Positions 49,262 to 59,872 are shown, numbered from the stretch's first letter. The stretch: 64,000 nucleotides of DNA from Sphaerochaetaceae bacterium (GCA_024405015.1 JAKSPE010000003.1:62001-126000), one strand, 5' to 3'. Notes: a model not told the origin generated them from the letters alone. Made by a program: numbers and translations.

Positions 49262-52087
49262 ATGAACGATAAACTGATCATCCGTGGTGCAAGTGAGCAC
49301 AACCTCAAGCATGTTGACCTTGACCTTGAGAAGAACAAACTGATTGTCATTTCAGGACTTTCCGGTAGCGGAAAGTCCTCCTTGGCATTTGATACCATCT
49401 TTGCAGAAGGCCAGCGACGCTATGTCGAGTCCCTCAGCTCCTATGCCAGAATGTTCCTTGGAAGGCTCGACAAGCCTGAAGTGGAGATGATAGAAGGTCT
49501 GAGTCCTGCCATTGCCATTGAGCAGAAGACCACAGGTCATAACCCTCGTTCCACTGTCGGCACCATTACCGAAATCTATGACTACTACCGTCTGCTATGG
49601 GCTAGAGTCGGTGAGGTCCATTGCCCACAGTGTGGCAGAACCATCAGCAGAATGTCCGTCGACCAGATCATTGACGCCATCTTCACGCGTGGTGGAGAGG
49701 GTTCCCGTATCATGATCATGGCCCCAGTTGCTCTTGGCCGAAAAGGTGAGTACAAGAAGGTTCTGGAAGATGCCAAGAAGGCCGGTTATCAGAGAGTGAA
49801 GATCGACGGTCAGATGCATCTTCTTGATGAGACTTTCAATCTTGACAAACAGGTCAAACATACTATCAGCATCGTCATCGACCGACTGATTCTAAGCTCC
49901 GATGCCAGACTCCGACTTGCCGATTCCATTGAAAAATCAACCGATATGACAAACGGCCTAGTCGAGGTCACCTACATTGCACAGGATCGCAGCGAGAGTA
50001 CCGAGATGTACTCCGAGCAGAACAGCTGTCCACATTGCGGAATCTCCATTGGAGAGATCCAGCCAAGACTGTTCTCCTTCAACAATCCGTTTGGTGCATG
50101 CCCGGAGTGTAATGGACTTGGATTCAAGACCGAGTACGATATCAAAAAGATCATTCCAGATCCTAGCAAGAGCTTCGATGAAGGCGCCATTGCTTGCATG
50201 AATCCGGATGCAGGTTGGAGCAGGGCAGGTTTTGAGGGCTTTGCAAAGAGCCATGGCTTTACCTTGCAGACTCCATTTGAGGATCTCACTTCGGAGCAGA
50301 TGAACGCTGTTCTGTATGGATCTTCTCAGAAATATAGCATGAAGTATGAGGACAAAATGGGAAAGATGGACATCAATCGCCGCTGGCATGGTGTCATCAA
50401 TGATCTCAAGCGCCGCTATGCAGAGACCGAGAGCATGTCCATCCGAAGCTGGATCAGTTCGTTCCAGACCGAAGTTCTTTGTCCTGAGTGTAAAGGAAAG
50501 CGTCTTCGCCCAGAGGCTCTGAGTGTTTACGTCGGTGGAAAGAACATCGAGGAAGCCACACGACTCAGCATCAAGGACAGTTACGATTTCTTCCTAAGTC
50601 TCAATTTCACACCATCGCAGCAGCAGATCTCTTTCCAGATTCTCAAGGAAATCCGCGCAAGACTCACATTCCTCAAGAATGTCGGTCTGAACTATCTGAC
50701 AATGAACCGAAACGCCGGAACCCTCAGTGGTGGAGAGGCACAGAGAATTCGACTTGCCACCCAGATCGGTTCTGCCTTAAGTGGTGTTCTGTATGTTTTG
50801 GATGAGCCTTCCATCGGTCTTCATCAGCGTGATAACCAGAGACTCATTGATACCCTGAAGAATCTTCGTGATATCGGAAACACCGTCCTTGTTGTTGAGC
50901 ACGATGAAGCTACCATGCGCAATGCAGACTACATTGTGGATATGGGGCCTGGTGCTGGTGAGCATGGCGGTTATGTCATTGCCGAAGGAACACCAGAGGA
51001 GATTGAGAAGAATCCGAACAGCATCACAGGTCAGTTCCTTAGCGGAAAGATCCAGATTCCTGTTCCATTTATGCGACGCCCTGGAAACGGAAAGTTCCTG
51101 AAAGTCATTGGTGCGAACAAGAACAATCTACATCATGTTGACTTTGAGATTCCACTGGGAAAACTCGTGATTCTGACTGGTGTTTCCGGCTCTGGAAAGA
51201 GTACGCTTTTGAACCAGATTCTGACACCGGCTCTTAGAAACGTATTCAACAAGAAGCCTGAGACCTTTGACGGATATTCCAGAATCGAGGGTATTGAGCA
51301 TTTGGATAAACTGATTCACATTGACCAGAGTCCAATCGGAAAGACTCCAAGGTCAAACCCAGCCACCTACGTGGAGGTATGGGGTGCCATTCGAGAACTT
51401 TATGCAGGTCTTCCGGAAAGCAAGGCCAGAGGCTATAAGGGAGGTCGATTCTCATTTAATGTCCAGGGCGGACGTTGTGAGCATTGCCATGGCGATGGAA
51501 CCATCAAGATCGAGATGAACTTCCTGCCGGATGTTTTTGTCACCTGTGATGTCTGCCGCGGAAAGCGCTTCAACCAGGAGACATTGTCGGTCCATTACAA
51601 AGGAAAGACCATTGCCGATGTATTGGATATGTCCGTCAGCGAGGCTCTGGAGTTCTTCCAGGCCGTTCCTACCATCAAGAGAAAGCTCCAGACACTGGAA
51701 AGCGTCGGTCTTGGCTATATCAAGCTTGGACAAAGCGCACTGACTCTCAGTGGTGGAGAGGCTCAGAGAATCAAGCTTTCTCTGGAACTGAGCAAGATCG
51801 GTACCGGAAAGACCTTGTATGTTCTGGATGAGCCGACTACAGGACTTCATTTTGCTGATATCAAGAAGCTGATGGAGGTTGTTGACCGACTTGTCGAGGC
51901 GGGAAACACCGTGGTCATGATTGAGCATAACCTTGATGTCATCAAGCTTGCGGACCATATCATTGACCTTGGTCCTGAAGGTGGTGATGGCGGTGGAAAC
52001 ATCGTTGCGCAGGGAACCCCTGAGCAGGTTGCACTTTGCAAAGAATCCCATACAGGTTATTATCTTAGTCAGATTCTCAGTAACTGA
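49262..52087 (+). CDS. uvrA: Excinuclease ABC subunit A
   Basis: A 941-residue damage-recognition ATPase of nucleotide excision repair. It has two ABC ATPase halves (Walker A SGLSGSGKSSLAFD near residue 33 and TGVSGSGKSTLLNQ near 640; signatures LSGGEAQRI in both), and zinc motifs built from CPQCGR, CPECNG, CPECKGKR, CEHCHGDG and CDVCRGKRF. Length and order are standard. It lies within a run of rightward core genes between ispG and lptD. Confidence 0.98.
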   Translation: MNDKLIIRGASEHNLKHVDLDLEKNKLIVISGLSGSGKSSLAFDTIFAEGQRRYVESLSSYARMFLGRLDKPEVEMIEGLSPAIAIEQKTTGHNPRSTVGTITEIYDYYRLLWARVGEVHCPQCGRTISRMSVDQIIDAIFTRGGEGSRIMIMAPVALGRKGEYKKVLEDAKKAGYQRVKIDGQMHLLDETFNLDKQVKHTISIVIDRLILSSDARLRLADSIEKSTDMTNGLVEVTYIAQDRSESTEMYSEQNSCPHCGISIGEIQPRLFSFNNPFGACPECNGLGFKTEYDIKKIIPDPSKSFDEGAIACMNPDAGWSRAGFEGFAKSHGFTLQTPFEDLTSEQMNAVLYGSSQKYSMKYEDKMGKMDINRRWHGVINDLKRRYAETESMSIRSWISSFQTEVLCPECKGKRLRPEALSVYVGGKNIEEATRLSIKDSYDFFLSLNFTPSQQQISFQILKEIRARLTFLKNVGLNYLTMNRNAGTLSGGEAQRIRLATQIGSALSGVLYVLDEPSIGLHQRDNQRLIDTLKNLRDIGNTVLVVEHDEATMRNADYIVDMGPGAGEHGGYVIAEGTPEEIEKNPNSITGQFLSGKIQIPVPFMRRPGNGKFLKVIGANKNNLHHVDFEIPLGKLVILTGVSGSGKSTLLNQILTPALRNVFNKKPETFDGYSRIEGIEHLDKLIHIDQSPIGKTPRSNPATYVEVWGAIRELYAGLPESKARGYKGGRFSFNVQGGRCEHCHGDGTIKIEMNFLPDVFVTCDVCRGKRFNQETLSVHYKGKTIADVLDMSVSEALEFFQAVPTIKRKLQTLESVGLGYIKLGQSALTLSGGEAQRIKLSLELSKIGTGKTLYVLDEPTTGLHFADIKKLMEVVDRLVEAGNTVVMIEHNLDVIKLADHIIDLGPEGGDGGGNIVAQGTPEQVALCKESHTGYYLSQILSN

Positions 52088-52092
52088 TTGAA

Positions 52093-55000
52093 ATGATAAA
52101 GCGGATTATTGCGGTATGGGCATTCCTACTTGTTCTCCTATCCGGTGCATTTGCAGATGACTATCTGCTGATGCGCTCGATTCAGACAAGCTCCTATGAG
52201 GAACTTGTCAGGATGAGTAGCGCCTATGGTCTGGATGCCTCGATGGAGGAGTCGGACCTGCGCCAGAATCTGCTTGATTACTTTGGACTTGCCGAGCAAC
52301 AGACCGAAATTGACGTCTCGGAGTCTTACAGCGCTACAGCCATTACGATTGACAACTCCGATTCCCTTTACAGTTTGGGTGATGCTGTCATCCTTTCCGG
52401 AAATGTGAAACTGTCCTTTCGAACCGAATCCGATGATGCCGATCGAACGCTGACAGCCCAGAAGGTGGTTGTTGATATCGAATCCAAGCGGCTTGAGGCC
52501 TCCGGCATTGTACGCTTGGAATCGGAAGAGGAGCAGTCTCGTACCTTTGAAGGTCAAGCCGTTGTTCTGGATTGGAGCAATTTGGATATCGTGGTTTTTG
52601 AAGGGGCCAGTTCCCAGTCAAGAACCAATGCTTCTGGCGCTGAGGTCGTTTTTCTTGCAACTGGCCAGAGAATCTCCTATTCGGGGCAGACCTCATCCAT
52701 TCTGTTCAAAGATGGAACCATCGCCACAACACTGGAAGACCCTTATTGGAGCATCTCGGCAAAGCAGATCGCTTTCTCGGATAGCGACCTGTTCATAGAC
52801 AATGCGACATTTCGCCTGGGGCGTGTTCCTATCTTCTATTTCCCGATTTTCTTCTATCCGGGAACCACTTTGGCATTCAATCCAGCCATGGGCTTTTCCA
52901 GTTCAAAAGGTGCGTTCTTGAATACCACAACAGAGATTTATGGAAAGTATCCGGGTCTTGGAAGAAAGGATTCCAAGGATGACGAGGCAGATGTGTCAGC
53001 ATCCATCGTATCTCTTCTCAGTTCTGAGCAGCAGGGGGAGACCATTCGTGATGGTCTGTATTATCGACCTCTGCAGGACGGAGAGCAGCTTGGAGACCTT
53101 GAGTCCTGGGCTCGATCAAGTGCTAGTTACATGGCCATTTTCGCAGATGCGTACGAAGATCAGGGTACTGTTCTTGGTTTGGATACGGTGAACAATCTGT
53201 TGTCCAACAAAATCAGGATTTCTGCTCTTGGCGCCATTGGCTACAAAGCTGTGGCTCCATCAGAAGATCTTCAGAGACTACGCTACAGTCTGGATTTCCG
53301 CTTCAAGTACAGTGACAAGGGCCTTTCCATTGAGGCTTTGATGCCTGCTGCCAGTGACCCATTCTCAAAGCGTGACTATCTGAACCGCAACACTGTTTTC
53401 GGTTTGGATTCTGTGCTTGGACGTGAACAGGACTTTCCTTCCAACTATTCTGAGGAAAGCAAATACACAAGGTCCCTCAGTGCAAGCTATTCCAAGACGC
53501 TCGGCAATTACACCTTCAAACTCAATTCCCTTAAGGCCGACATTGATTACAAACTCGAACGAAAGCTTGATTCTGGCAAGTACCATTATGGTTCTACTGT
53601 CGTCGAAGCTTCTTTGCCATATCTGAGCCTGAGTTCCAATGGTAAGTTTCTGGACCTCAAGTCCGATGCAAAGACAGTGACAACCGATTCCGGTTACACC
53701 AACCAGCTGGCTTCAGAGTTTGAAGAGCAGCGTCTGCTTCTCGATGCGGAAAAGACCTCCAAATCCTCAGGCGAATTGTCCTTTCTCTCAGGCCCGGATC
53801 TGAAACTGTCACAGACAACCAAAACGGAAGGTTCCGCCCTTCAGGTTGGATACACCTATTTTCAGACGTTGGACAACATCTACGTTTCGGACATGGTTCA
53901 CGACAGATTCTACACAAAGGTGAACGGTACCCTTTATGTGAAAGCCAACGCTCCGGCATCCTGGCTTTCGGTCAGTGAAACAGTAAAGCCTAGTTTCAAT
54001 TTCTCGGAAAACAAAATCGGAAAACCTGATGCGAATACTGCCTCAGACCTTTCTCTGGATTCCGCGTTGGAAGCCTCCATTCCAAAACTGGGTGTCACTT
54101 ATGTGTTGAATCAGAAGGTCTATAGCCACAACACAAAGCATTCTGCAACACTTGATGAAGTTTCAAGCAGTTGGGGCTCCTGGACAAAGGAATCCGTCAC
54201 CGCCCACAACCTGACCATTTCCGAGCATTTTGGCATCTACAATCTTGGATTGTATGTGCAGTTCAGGCCTTTGACCGAAATCATCAGACCATCTGCAGGT
54301 TTTGCCGTAAACGGATTCAAATTGAATGCAAACTTCTCCTTTGAGCGAAAGGATGCAACGTTCGAGAAGGGTGTGGGGAACCTTGATCTGTCCTATACCA
54401 GCCAGATGGTCAAGGCAACGCTTGCAAACAAGTATGATTTCAAATTCCTGCAGAATTCTTCAGACGGTTGGGCTGGATACTCGGTGAAGCAATCGGTTGA
54501 GGTACATGTTCCAAACGGCCTTGTGCTTTCTGAAAATGCAGAACTTGAGAGGAGACTGGAATTCAAAAACCTCAAGTTCGCTGCTTCTTACACTGTTGAT
54601 GCCAATCATTTTGATCTCAGTGGTGCAGCTTCCCTGAGTTTCAAGGGACAGGACCTGAAAAAGGATGTTCTGGCCTTGAGTGTAAAGGCCAACACCGAGA
54701 GCCTTGTGTTCTGGAAGGGAAGAATCCGAACTTCAATAAAAGGGGACCTTTCCTTCAACTATGACTTTGAAAACCCGTACCGAAGTTCACTTTCGGCAGG
54801 CTATACCTTCAATTTCAGCATCGCGGAGTTTGTGGATCTTGGCCTTAGCATCACCAGTGCGAACAAGAGTTTCTCCAGGTATTTCACTTCGGGCAAGTTC
54901 GTGTTCGGCGATATGATGCATGACCTGATCAAGTCCTTTGATTTCTTCGGCGATGGCAGAAAGTCAACCGGATTCAACCTTTCATCCTTCAAGCTTCAGC

Positions 55001-55176
55001 TTGTCCATTACATGAGAGACTGGAATCTTTACATTGACGCAGTGGGTAAACTTACCACACAATACAGCGGTAGATACGAGTGGGTGCCGCAGGTGACGGT
55101 ATATGTCAAATGGAACGTTCTTCCTGAACTTAAAGTGGAAGGTTCCTGGGATTCGTACAATAGGGAGTGGAAATGA
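52093..55176 (+). CDS. lptD: LptD-like outer-membrane protein (OstA domain)
   Basis: A 1027-residue exported protein. A signal peptide (residues 1-21, AFA-D) leads to an OstA/LptA-like beta-jellyroll (about 90-250) and then a long region rich in aromatic-ended beta strands, as expected for a 26-strand barrel. LptD inserts lipopolysaccharide in Gram-negative outer membranes. Spirochaete homologues exist even where lipopolysaccharide is absent, so the lipid handled here is uncertain. No paired Cys of classical LptD are evident. phoH overlaps the stop. Confidence 0.78.
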   Translation: MIKRIIAVWAFLLVLLSGAFADDYLLMRSIQTSSYEELVRMSSAYGLDASMEESDLRQNLLDYFGLAEQQTEIDVSESYSATAITIDNSDSLYSLGDAVILSGNVKLSFRTESDDADRTLTAQKVVVDIESKRLEASGIVRLESEEEQSRTFEGQAVVLDWSNLDIVVFEGASSQSRTNASGAEVVFLATGQRISYSGQTSSILFKDGTIATTLEDPYWSISAKQIAFSDSDLFIDNATFRLGRVPIFYFPIFFYPGTTLAFNPAMGFSSSKGAFLNTTTEIYGKYPGLGRKDSKDDEADVSASIVSLLSSEQQGETIRDGLYYRPLQDGEQLGDLESWARSSASYMAIFADAYEDQGTVLGLDTVNNLLSNKIRISALGAIGYKAVAPSEDLQRLRYSLDFRFKYSDKGLSIEALMPAASDPFSKRDYLNRNTVFGLDSVLGREQDFPSNYSEESKYTRSLSASYSKTLGNYTFKLNSLKADIDYKLERKLDSGKYHYGSTVVEASLPYLSLSSNGKFLDLKSDAKTVTTDSGYTNQLASEFEEQRLLLDAEKTSKSSGELSFLSGPDLKLSQTTKTEGSALQVGYTYFQTLDNIYVSDMVHDRFYTKVNGTLYVKANAPASWLSVSETVKPSFNFSENKIGKPDANTASDLSLDSALEASIPKLGVTYVLNQKVYSHNTKHSATLDEVSSSWGSWTKESVTAHNLTISEHFGIYNLGLYVQFRPLTEIIRPSAGFAVNGFKLNANFSFERKDATFEKGVGNLDLSYTSQMVKATLANKYDFKFLQNSSDGWAGYSVKQSVEVHVPNGLVLSENAELERRLEFKNLKFAASYTVDANHFDLSGAASLSFKGQDLKKDVLALSVKANTESLVFWKGRIRTSIKGDLSFNYDFENPYRSSLSAGYTFNFSIAEFVDLGLSITSANKSFSRYFTSGKFVFGDMMHDLIKSFDFFGDGRKSTGFNLSSFKLQLVHYMRDWNLYIDAVGKLTTQYSGRYEWVPQVTVYVKWNVLPELKVEGSWDSYNREWK

Positions 55177-56132
55177 TGGGATCAAGTTTCGTATTTGACA
55201 ACCCTGATGCTTTGCGATGCGTCTGTGGAATTAATGACTCAAACATCGTCTATCTTGAGAAGCTGCTCGGTTGCAGCGTCTATGTCCGAGGCAACCGCAT
55301 CGATTGCAATACCCAAGACAGTGCAGACCCTGTTCTCACATCCCAACTGTTCTCCGACTTGCTTGATCGACTCTCCCGTCTTTCCGCCATCACCAGTGAT
55401 ATCAGCGAGCCTGAGATTCTGATGGAGTTCAAGGCTCTTCAGAATGCCATCGGAAAGAGCTCTGAGTCTGCTCCAAGCAAAAGAGAATTCATCTCCATCC
55501 TGAACAAGGCCGTCTATCCAAAGAGTGTCAGACAGGAAGAGTACATAAGAGCCATGAACCGAAGCCAGATTACCTTTGGTGTAGGTCCGGCTGGTACCGG
55601 AAAGACCTATCTTGCCGTTGCCTATTGCCTTGGAGAGCTTCTAAGCGGCAGAAAGCAGAAGATCATTCTGACTCGTCCGGTCGTGGAAGCTGGTGAAAGC
55701 CTGGGCTTCCTTCCTGGAGACCTGTCTCAGAAACTCAATCCATATCTGAAGCCGCTTTATGACAGCATGGAAGCTGTCATCTCTCCAGCTACCATCAAGA
55801 GGCTAGAGGACTCCGGTTCTATCGAAATCGCACCTTTGGCATACATGCGAGGACGCAGCATCCACAATGCTTGTGTCATTCTGGATGAGGCTCAGAACAC
55901 AACTCAGTCCCAAATGAAGATGTTTCTTACTAGGATAGGAGAGAACTCATGTGCTATAATAACAGGAGATGTGACGCAGATTGACCTTCCAAAGGCTTCT
56001 GCAAGTGGACTTGTTCAAGCTAAAGAGATCCTTACCGATATCGAAGGTATTGAATTTGTCAACTTCACAGCCAGGGATACGGTGCGTTCACGAATTGTAC
56101 AGAGGATCATAGATGCCTACGAGAAAAATTAA
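55173..56132 (+). CDS. phoH: PhoH-like ATPase
   Basis: A 319-residue cytoplasmic P-loop ATPase with Walker A GPAGTGKTYLAVA near residue 138, ILTRPVVEAGESLGFLPGDLSQK and Walker B VILDEAQNTT. PhoH (YbeZ) is linked to RNA metabolism and ribosome maturation with YbeY, which is coded two genes downstream. The ATG at 55173 follows GGGAG and overlaps the lptD stop (ATGA). It overlaps the next gene by 20 bases. Confidence 0.94.
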   Translation: MMGSSFVFDNPDALRCVCGINDSNIVYLEKLLGCSVYVRGNRIDCNTQDSADPVLTSQLFSDLLDRLSRLSAITSDISEPEILMEFKALQNAIGKSSESAPSKREFISILNKAVYPKSVRQEEYIRAMNRSQITFGVGPAGTGKTYLAVAYCLGELLSGRKQKIILTRPVVEAGESLGFLPGDLSQKLNPYLKPLYDSMEAVISPATIKRLEDSGSIEIAPLAYMRGRSIHNACVILDEAQNTTQSQMKMFLTRIGENSCAIITGDVTQIDLPKASASGLVQAKEILTDIEGIEFVNFTARDTVRSRIVQRIIDAYEKN

Positions 56133-58302
56133 AGCCAACAGGATATCCAACAGAAGGACACTGTATTTCATCTGTCTCGTGATTCTCCTCGTTGCTTCTG
56201 TCATGCTTCCTGTTCTTCTGAAGATGAACACTGAGGTCCAGTACAAATCCATTTACTCCGGATATACGGCAGGTCAGATTTCTGACAAGAACGTATATGC
56301 CAAGACTTCCATTGACCTGATCGACAGTGACGCTACCGCCGAAAAGAGGGCCGCAGCAAGACAGGCAGTGCTTCCTGTGTTCTCCTATTCCACCACAAAA
56401 ACCGCCGAGATGATCAGCAATGTCGATAACCTCAGAAAGGCTCTGCAAACTTCTGACTATGCCACAATCGTTTCCATTGTCGGCGATGATCTTGCCAAAC
56501 AGGTTGCCTACCTTTCCAATACCAAGCTGCTTGCTGTTGCTTATGATCTGATTACAGAGATAGTGGATATGGGTTATTACAGCAGTTCCGATTTGGATGC
56601 CATCAGCAGTCAGGGCTACAGCGCACTGACGCTCAGCAATTACTATAAAAATGCAAGCACCCATTATGAGGATGTTGTTGATTTGAATCAGACCAATGTC
56701 CTTACCTCTGCGAACATCAATGCCTACCTTTCTTCAAGGCTCATGTCCTTTGGAGTTGAATTGACTGCCAATGAGGCCATCTTGCTCCAGAATCTGATTC
56801 TGACAATGGTTCAGCCGAACATTCTGTATGACAGTGCTCTCACAACCCAGAGACGTGACAATGCAGAGTTTACTGTTGACACCGTCGTCATTTCCGTTGT
56901 GAAGGGCCAGATTCTCATCGAACAAGACCATGTCGTTACACACGAGCAGGTTGAACTTCTCAGACTTCTGAGTACCCAGAGCAATACATTCTCCTTCTTT
57001 GAGTTCGTAGGTCATCTGATCTTCAATTCCATCATCCTTGCCGTAGGCCTTTATGTCTTTGGCATGTTTGCAGGAAGAAGTAACCTTCATTACGTGCAGT
57101 ACCACATCCTCCTGGTTGCGGGTTTCCTGATTTCACTGATTGCGACTTACTTCCTGACCTTGGTCTCTTCCAAACTGAATCTGCAGTTCAGCGATTCCTT
57201 CCTTCCGGTCTTTTTCCTGTCCTTGTTCATGACAGAGATCTCCGGTTACAAGCGACTTGGATTCGTCTCTGTGTTCATGCTTGCTGCTGTTATGGCCACA
57301 CTGCCGACCGCATCCATCATGACATTCTTTTACTGCATCACATGTGGTTCCGCTTGTGTCTTCCTCATTCGATTCTTCAACAGAAGACTTGATATGATCT
57401 ACCAGTGGTTCTTCACCTGTATCACCTGTGCAGGAATCACTATTCTGTTCATGCTCATCAATGAGGCTTCTTTCAACTCGATTTTCATCGTTTTGCTGGG
57501 AACACTCATGAACGTATCCATTGCATACATTCTGCTTGGAACCCTGTTGCCACTCGCCGAGAAGGTCTTCAACCTTCCGACCATCTTCAGACTTTATGAG
57601 CTGGCCTATGGTGAGAGCGCACTTCTGACACGTCTTTCCCAGTCTGCACCTGGAACCTATAGCCATAGCCTTGCTGTTGCAGATCTTGCTGAGGCTGGAG
57701 CTAGAGCCATTGGTGCAAACCCTCTGCTTGCTAGAGTAGGTGGACTTTATCATGATATCGGAAAGATCGAGCATCCTGAGTACTTCATTGAAAACCAGAG
57801 TGGTGTCAACAAGCACGATGACATCAGTCCAAGCCTTTCCGTCGCCGTCATCAAGAGCCATGTCAAAGTCGGTGCTGATAAGGGTCGTGAAAACGGACTT
57901 CCGATTGAGATCATCAAAATCATCTCCAGCCACCATGGTAATGACATTATCCAGTATTTCTACCATGAGGCCCTCAAGTCTCAGGCTGCTGCTGCCGATA
58001 ACAAAGGTGATACCGTCAATGCTTCTGACTATTCCTACAATGCGGAAATCCCTGATTTCCGAGAATGTGGAATCGTCATGCTTGCCGACAGCATTGAGGC
58101 TGCAAGCAGAACCGTTGCGCCGAACGCTACCAAGTATGCCAAGCTCATCGATTCCATCTTCCTTGGAAAGATTGAGCGTGGTCAGCTTGATGACAGTAAC
58201 CTTACCATGAACGACATCAAGACCCTCAGCGACTCCTTCGTCAAGGCTCTTGTTGCCCGTAACCATTCCAGAATTGAATATCCTGATGCTGATGAGGATT
58301 GA
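56113..58302 (+). CDS. Membrane HD-domain hydrolase (7TM-HDED, PgpH-like)
   Basis: A 729-residue protein: one N-terminal helix (about residues 15-35), an extracytoplasmic domain (~40-300), seven membrane helices (~300-480) and a cytoplasmic HD domain with YSHSLAVADLAEAGARAIGANPLLARVGGLYHDIGK. In Listeria the homologue PgpH degrades c-di-AMP, so a cyclic dinucleotide phosphodiesterase role is likely. It stands between phoH and ybeY, the usual order in many bacteria. AGAGG precedes the ATG. Confidence 0.92.
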   Translation: MPTRKIKANRISNRRTLYFICLVILLVASVMLPVLLKMNTEVQYKSIYSGYTAGQISDKNVYAKTSIDLIDSDATAEKRAAARQAVLPVFSYSTTKTAEMISNVDNLRKALQTSDYATIVSIVGDDLAKQVAYLSNTKLLAVAYDLITEIVDMGYYSSSDLDAISSQGYSALTLSNYYKNASTHYEDVVDLNQTNVLTSANINAYLSSRLMSFGVELTANEAILLQNLILTMVQPNILYDSALTTQRRDNAEFTVDTVVISVVKGQILIEQDHVVTHEQVELLRLLSTQSNTFSFFEFVGHLIFNSIILAVGLYVFGMFAGRSNLHYVQYHILLVAGFLISLIATYFLTLVSSKLNLQFSDSFLPVFFLSLFMTEISGYKRLGFVSVFMLAAVMATLPTASIMTFFYCITCGSACVFLIRFFNRRLDMIYQWFFTCITCAGITILFMLINEASFNSIFIVLLGTLMNVSIAYILLGTLLPLAEKVFNLPTIFRLYELAYGESALLTRLSQSAPGTYSHSLAVADLAEAGARAIGANPLLARVGGLYHDIGKIEHPEYFIENQSGVNKHDDISPSLSVAVIKSHVKVGADKGRENGLPIEIIKIISSHHGNDIIQYFYHEALKSQAAAADNKGDTVNASDYSYNAEIPDFRECGIVMLADSIEAASRTVAPNATKYAKLIDSIFLGKIERGQLDDSNLTMNDIKTLSDSFVKALVARNHSRIEYPDADED

Positions 58303-58304
58303 AG

Positions 58305-58772
58305 ATGAATACAATTGATGTCTCATACGATGTTGCAGCCTACAGAAAACTTGCACCAAAGAAGTTTGTCCTATCTTACCTTTCCAAGGTTCTTGAGAAG
58401 CTCAACCTCAGTAATGTTGAGTTCTCCGTCTCCTTCATTGATGAGGAGAATATGCATCAGATGAACCTGGAGTATCGCAATATCGATGACAGCACTGACA
58501 TCCTCAGCTTCGCTGCAGAGGATGAGGATGAAGACGGTTTTGCTTTCATCAGTGCGGGAAGACGCAAGAGAGTCCTGGGTGATATGCTGATCTGTCCAGA
58601 GGTCCTGGCTCGCAATGCTCAGACTTTCAATGTTCCAGAGCAGCAGGAGCTCAGACGTCTTCTGATCCATGGTGTGCTTCACCTTTCCGGTGAGAACCAT
58701 ACTACAAATGACATTGCCAGTGAGCCTATGCTCCAGAAGCAGGAAGCCATTCTTGTTGAACTGGGAGAGTAA
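58305..58772 (+). CDS. ybeY: Endoribonuclease / rRNA maturation factor YbeY
   Basis: A 155-residue metalloprotein of 16S rRNA maturation and ribosome quality control. The zinc motif HGVLHLSGENH keeps all three His at the family spacing, though the usual Tyr-Asp before the last His is Glu-Asn. The segment LNLEYRNIDDSTDILSF is also typical. The ATG at 58305 lies seven bases after GAGG; a TTG at 58299 is less likely. It ends 6 bases before a convergent gene with no obvious terminator. Confidence 0.94.
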   Translation: MNTIDVSYDVAAYRKLAPKKFVLSYLSKVLEKLNLSNVEFSVSFIDEENMHQMNLEYRNIDDSTDILSFAAEDEDEDGFAFISAGRRKRVLGDMLICPEVLARNAQTFNVPEQQELRRLLIHGVLHLSGENHTTNDIASEPMLQKQEAILVELGE

Positions 58773-58778
58773 GTTTTC

Positions 58779-59855
58779 TTAAAGCTTGTTCTGTGCTGCA
58801 AGGCCTTCCTCGATGGAGGCGATTGCATATTCAAACACAGCGGAACCTACATAGTATTTTGCCCCAACAGAACCGACCAGTACCAGATATTTCGGATGTT
58901 CTGCAGGAATCTTCTCTATTGCAGAGTTCTCGTAATCGATTCCTCTGGCCATGCTCTTGATGACTTCAAGGTCTCGTGTGTAATCCGATGCAGTTGTGTA
59001 TTCGCTGATCTCTGTTGTTGCGTTGTAGTCCGTTACCTTGCTGACAACACTGATGTCAGAGACCCTGATGTCAGGACGCACGATACTGCTGACAAGTGTT
59101 CTGTTGACCTTCTGTCCTTCCGAGATGTTTGCGCTGTCATTCAGGTCATAGAATGGATAGGTTGTGCTGGCAACAATCTGGGCATTTGTCACATCCAGGA
59201 TGAAGGCAACGCAATACTCAGGCTGTTGGACCTCGTAAACCTGCTGTACAGCAAGGTCCAACAGATACTGGATATCCAGGTCCACAGAGAGGTAGACGTT
59301 GTTGCCGTATGTGGTGCTCTGGTCATAACCTGGAGCAGGGGACAACACATTGTCAAACACCCGTTCAGTTTCCTCAATCAACTGTGCGGCATGAAATGCA
59401 GCAGGGAATGTTCTGGAATATTCCTTTACGAGGACAATGTCCGAAGAGACTCCATTTTTGGCTGCGGCTGCTTTGATCTCATCCATGAGTTCTGTGCTGA
59501 TATCGGATCGAATCAGCGTCAGTTCTGTTGTGCTGGTGGCTGTCTTTGCTGCAATTGCATCAGGAGTAAGGTCAAGATAAATGCTTAGCACTTGAGAAGA
59601 TATATCAAAATTTTCTGCTTTTGTACGAAGGTAGAGGTTGTTCTTTGGAACTTCCATGGCGAGGGCTCTGCCGTTTCGGTCATAGATGGTCCCTCGCACC
59701 ACTTGAGAGGCAACATTCGGGTTGATGTATTTGCCTGCACGGGAATCATTTGAGATCATCAGATCTGCCAGAACAGCAACGACCACAACCAGAACCAGAA
59801 GCGAGAGGATTGCCATCGCAGTAGAAATGTTGCCTTTATTCGTTGATGAACCCAT
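58779..59855 (-). CDS. Penicillin-binding-protein homologue lacking the transpeptidase core
   Basis: A 358-residue bitopic membrane protein. One helix (about residues 12-33) is followed by a class B PBP dimerisation domain opening with RGTIYDRNGRALAMEV (54-69), then VYLSVDLDIQYLLDLAVQQV and AFILDVTNAQIVASTTYPFYDLN as at the start of a transpeptidase domain. Where PGSTFK with the active serine should be, it reads NRTLVSSIVRPDIRVS. The SxN and KTG region is absent, and the text resumes with PAEHPKYLVLVGSVGAKYY, as near the end of PBPs. About 200 residues are missing compared with FtsI. The frame is intact, so this is a pseudoenzyme, perhaps a divisome scaffold. Confidence 0.75.
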   Translation of the reverse strand: MGSSTNKGNISTAMAILSLLVLVVVVAVLADLMISNDSRAGKYINPNVASQVVRGTIYDRNGRALAMEVPKNNLYLRTKAENFDISSQVLSIYLDLTPDAIAAKTATSTTELTLIRSDISTELMDEIKAAAAKNGVSSDIVLVKEYSRTFPAAFHAAQLIEETERVFDNVLSPAPGYDQSTTYGNNVYLSVDLDIQYLLDLAVQQVYEVQQPEYCVAFILDVTNAQIVASTTYPFYDLNDSANISEGQKVNRTLVSSIVRPDIRVSDISVVSKVTDYNATTEISEYTTASDYTRDLEVIKSMARGIDYENSAIEKIPAEHPKYLVLVGSVGAKYYVGSAVFEYAIASIEEGLAAQNKL

Positions 59856-59872
59856 GGCTTTGATATTATAAT
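59843..59872 (+). promoter_or_regulatory. Divergent promoters sharing a palindromic -10 box
   Basis: ATTATAAT (59865-59872) reads TATAAT on both strands. On the plus strand TTGATG (59843-59848) lies 18 bases upstream. On the minus strand a weaker TTGTCT lies 15 bases away, and the PBP-like ATG follows the -10 box by nine bases. The plus transcript would have a short leader with AGAGG. Confidence 0.5.

Noticed and set aside
57133-58359. 408-codon open frame antisense to the HD hydrolase gene
   Set aside because: Its composition (Asp, Ser, Gly, His) is that of a reverse-complement shadow; the sense gene has clear helices and an HD motif.
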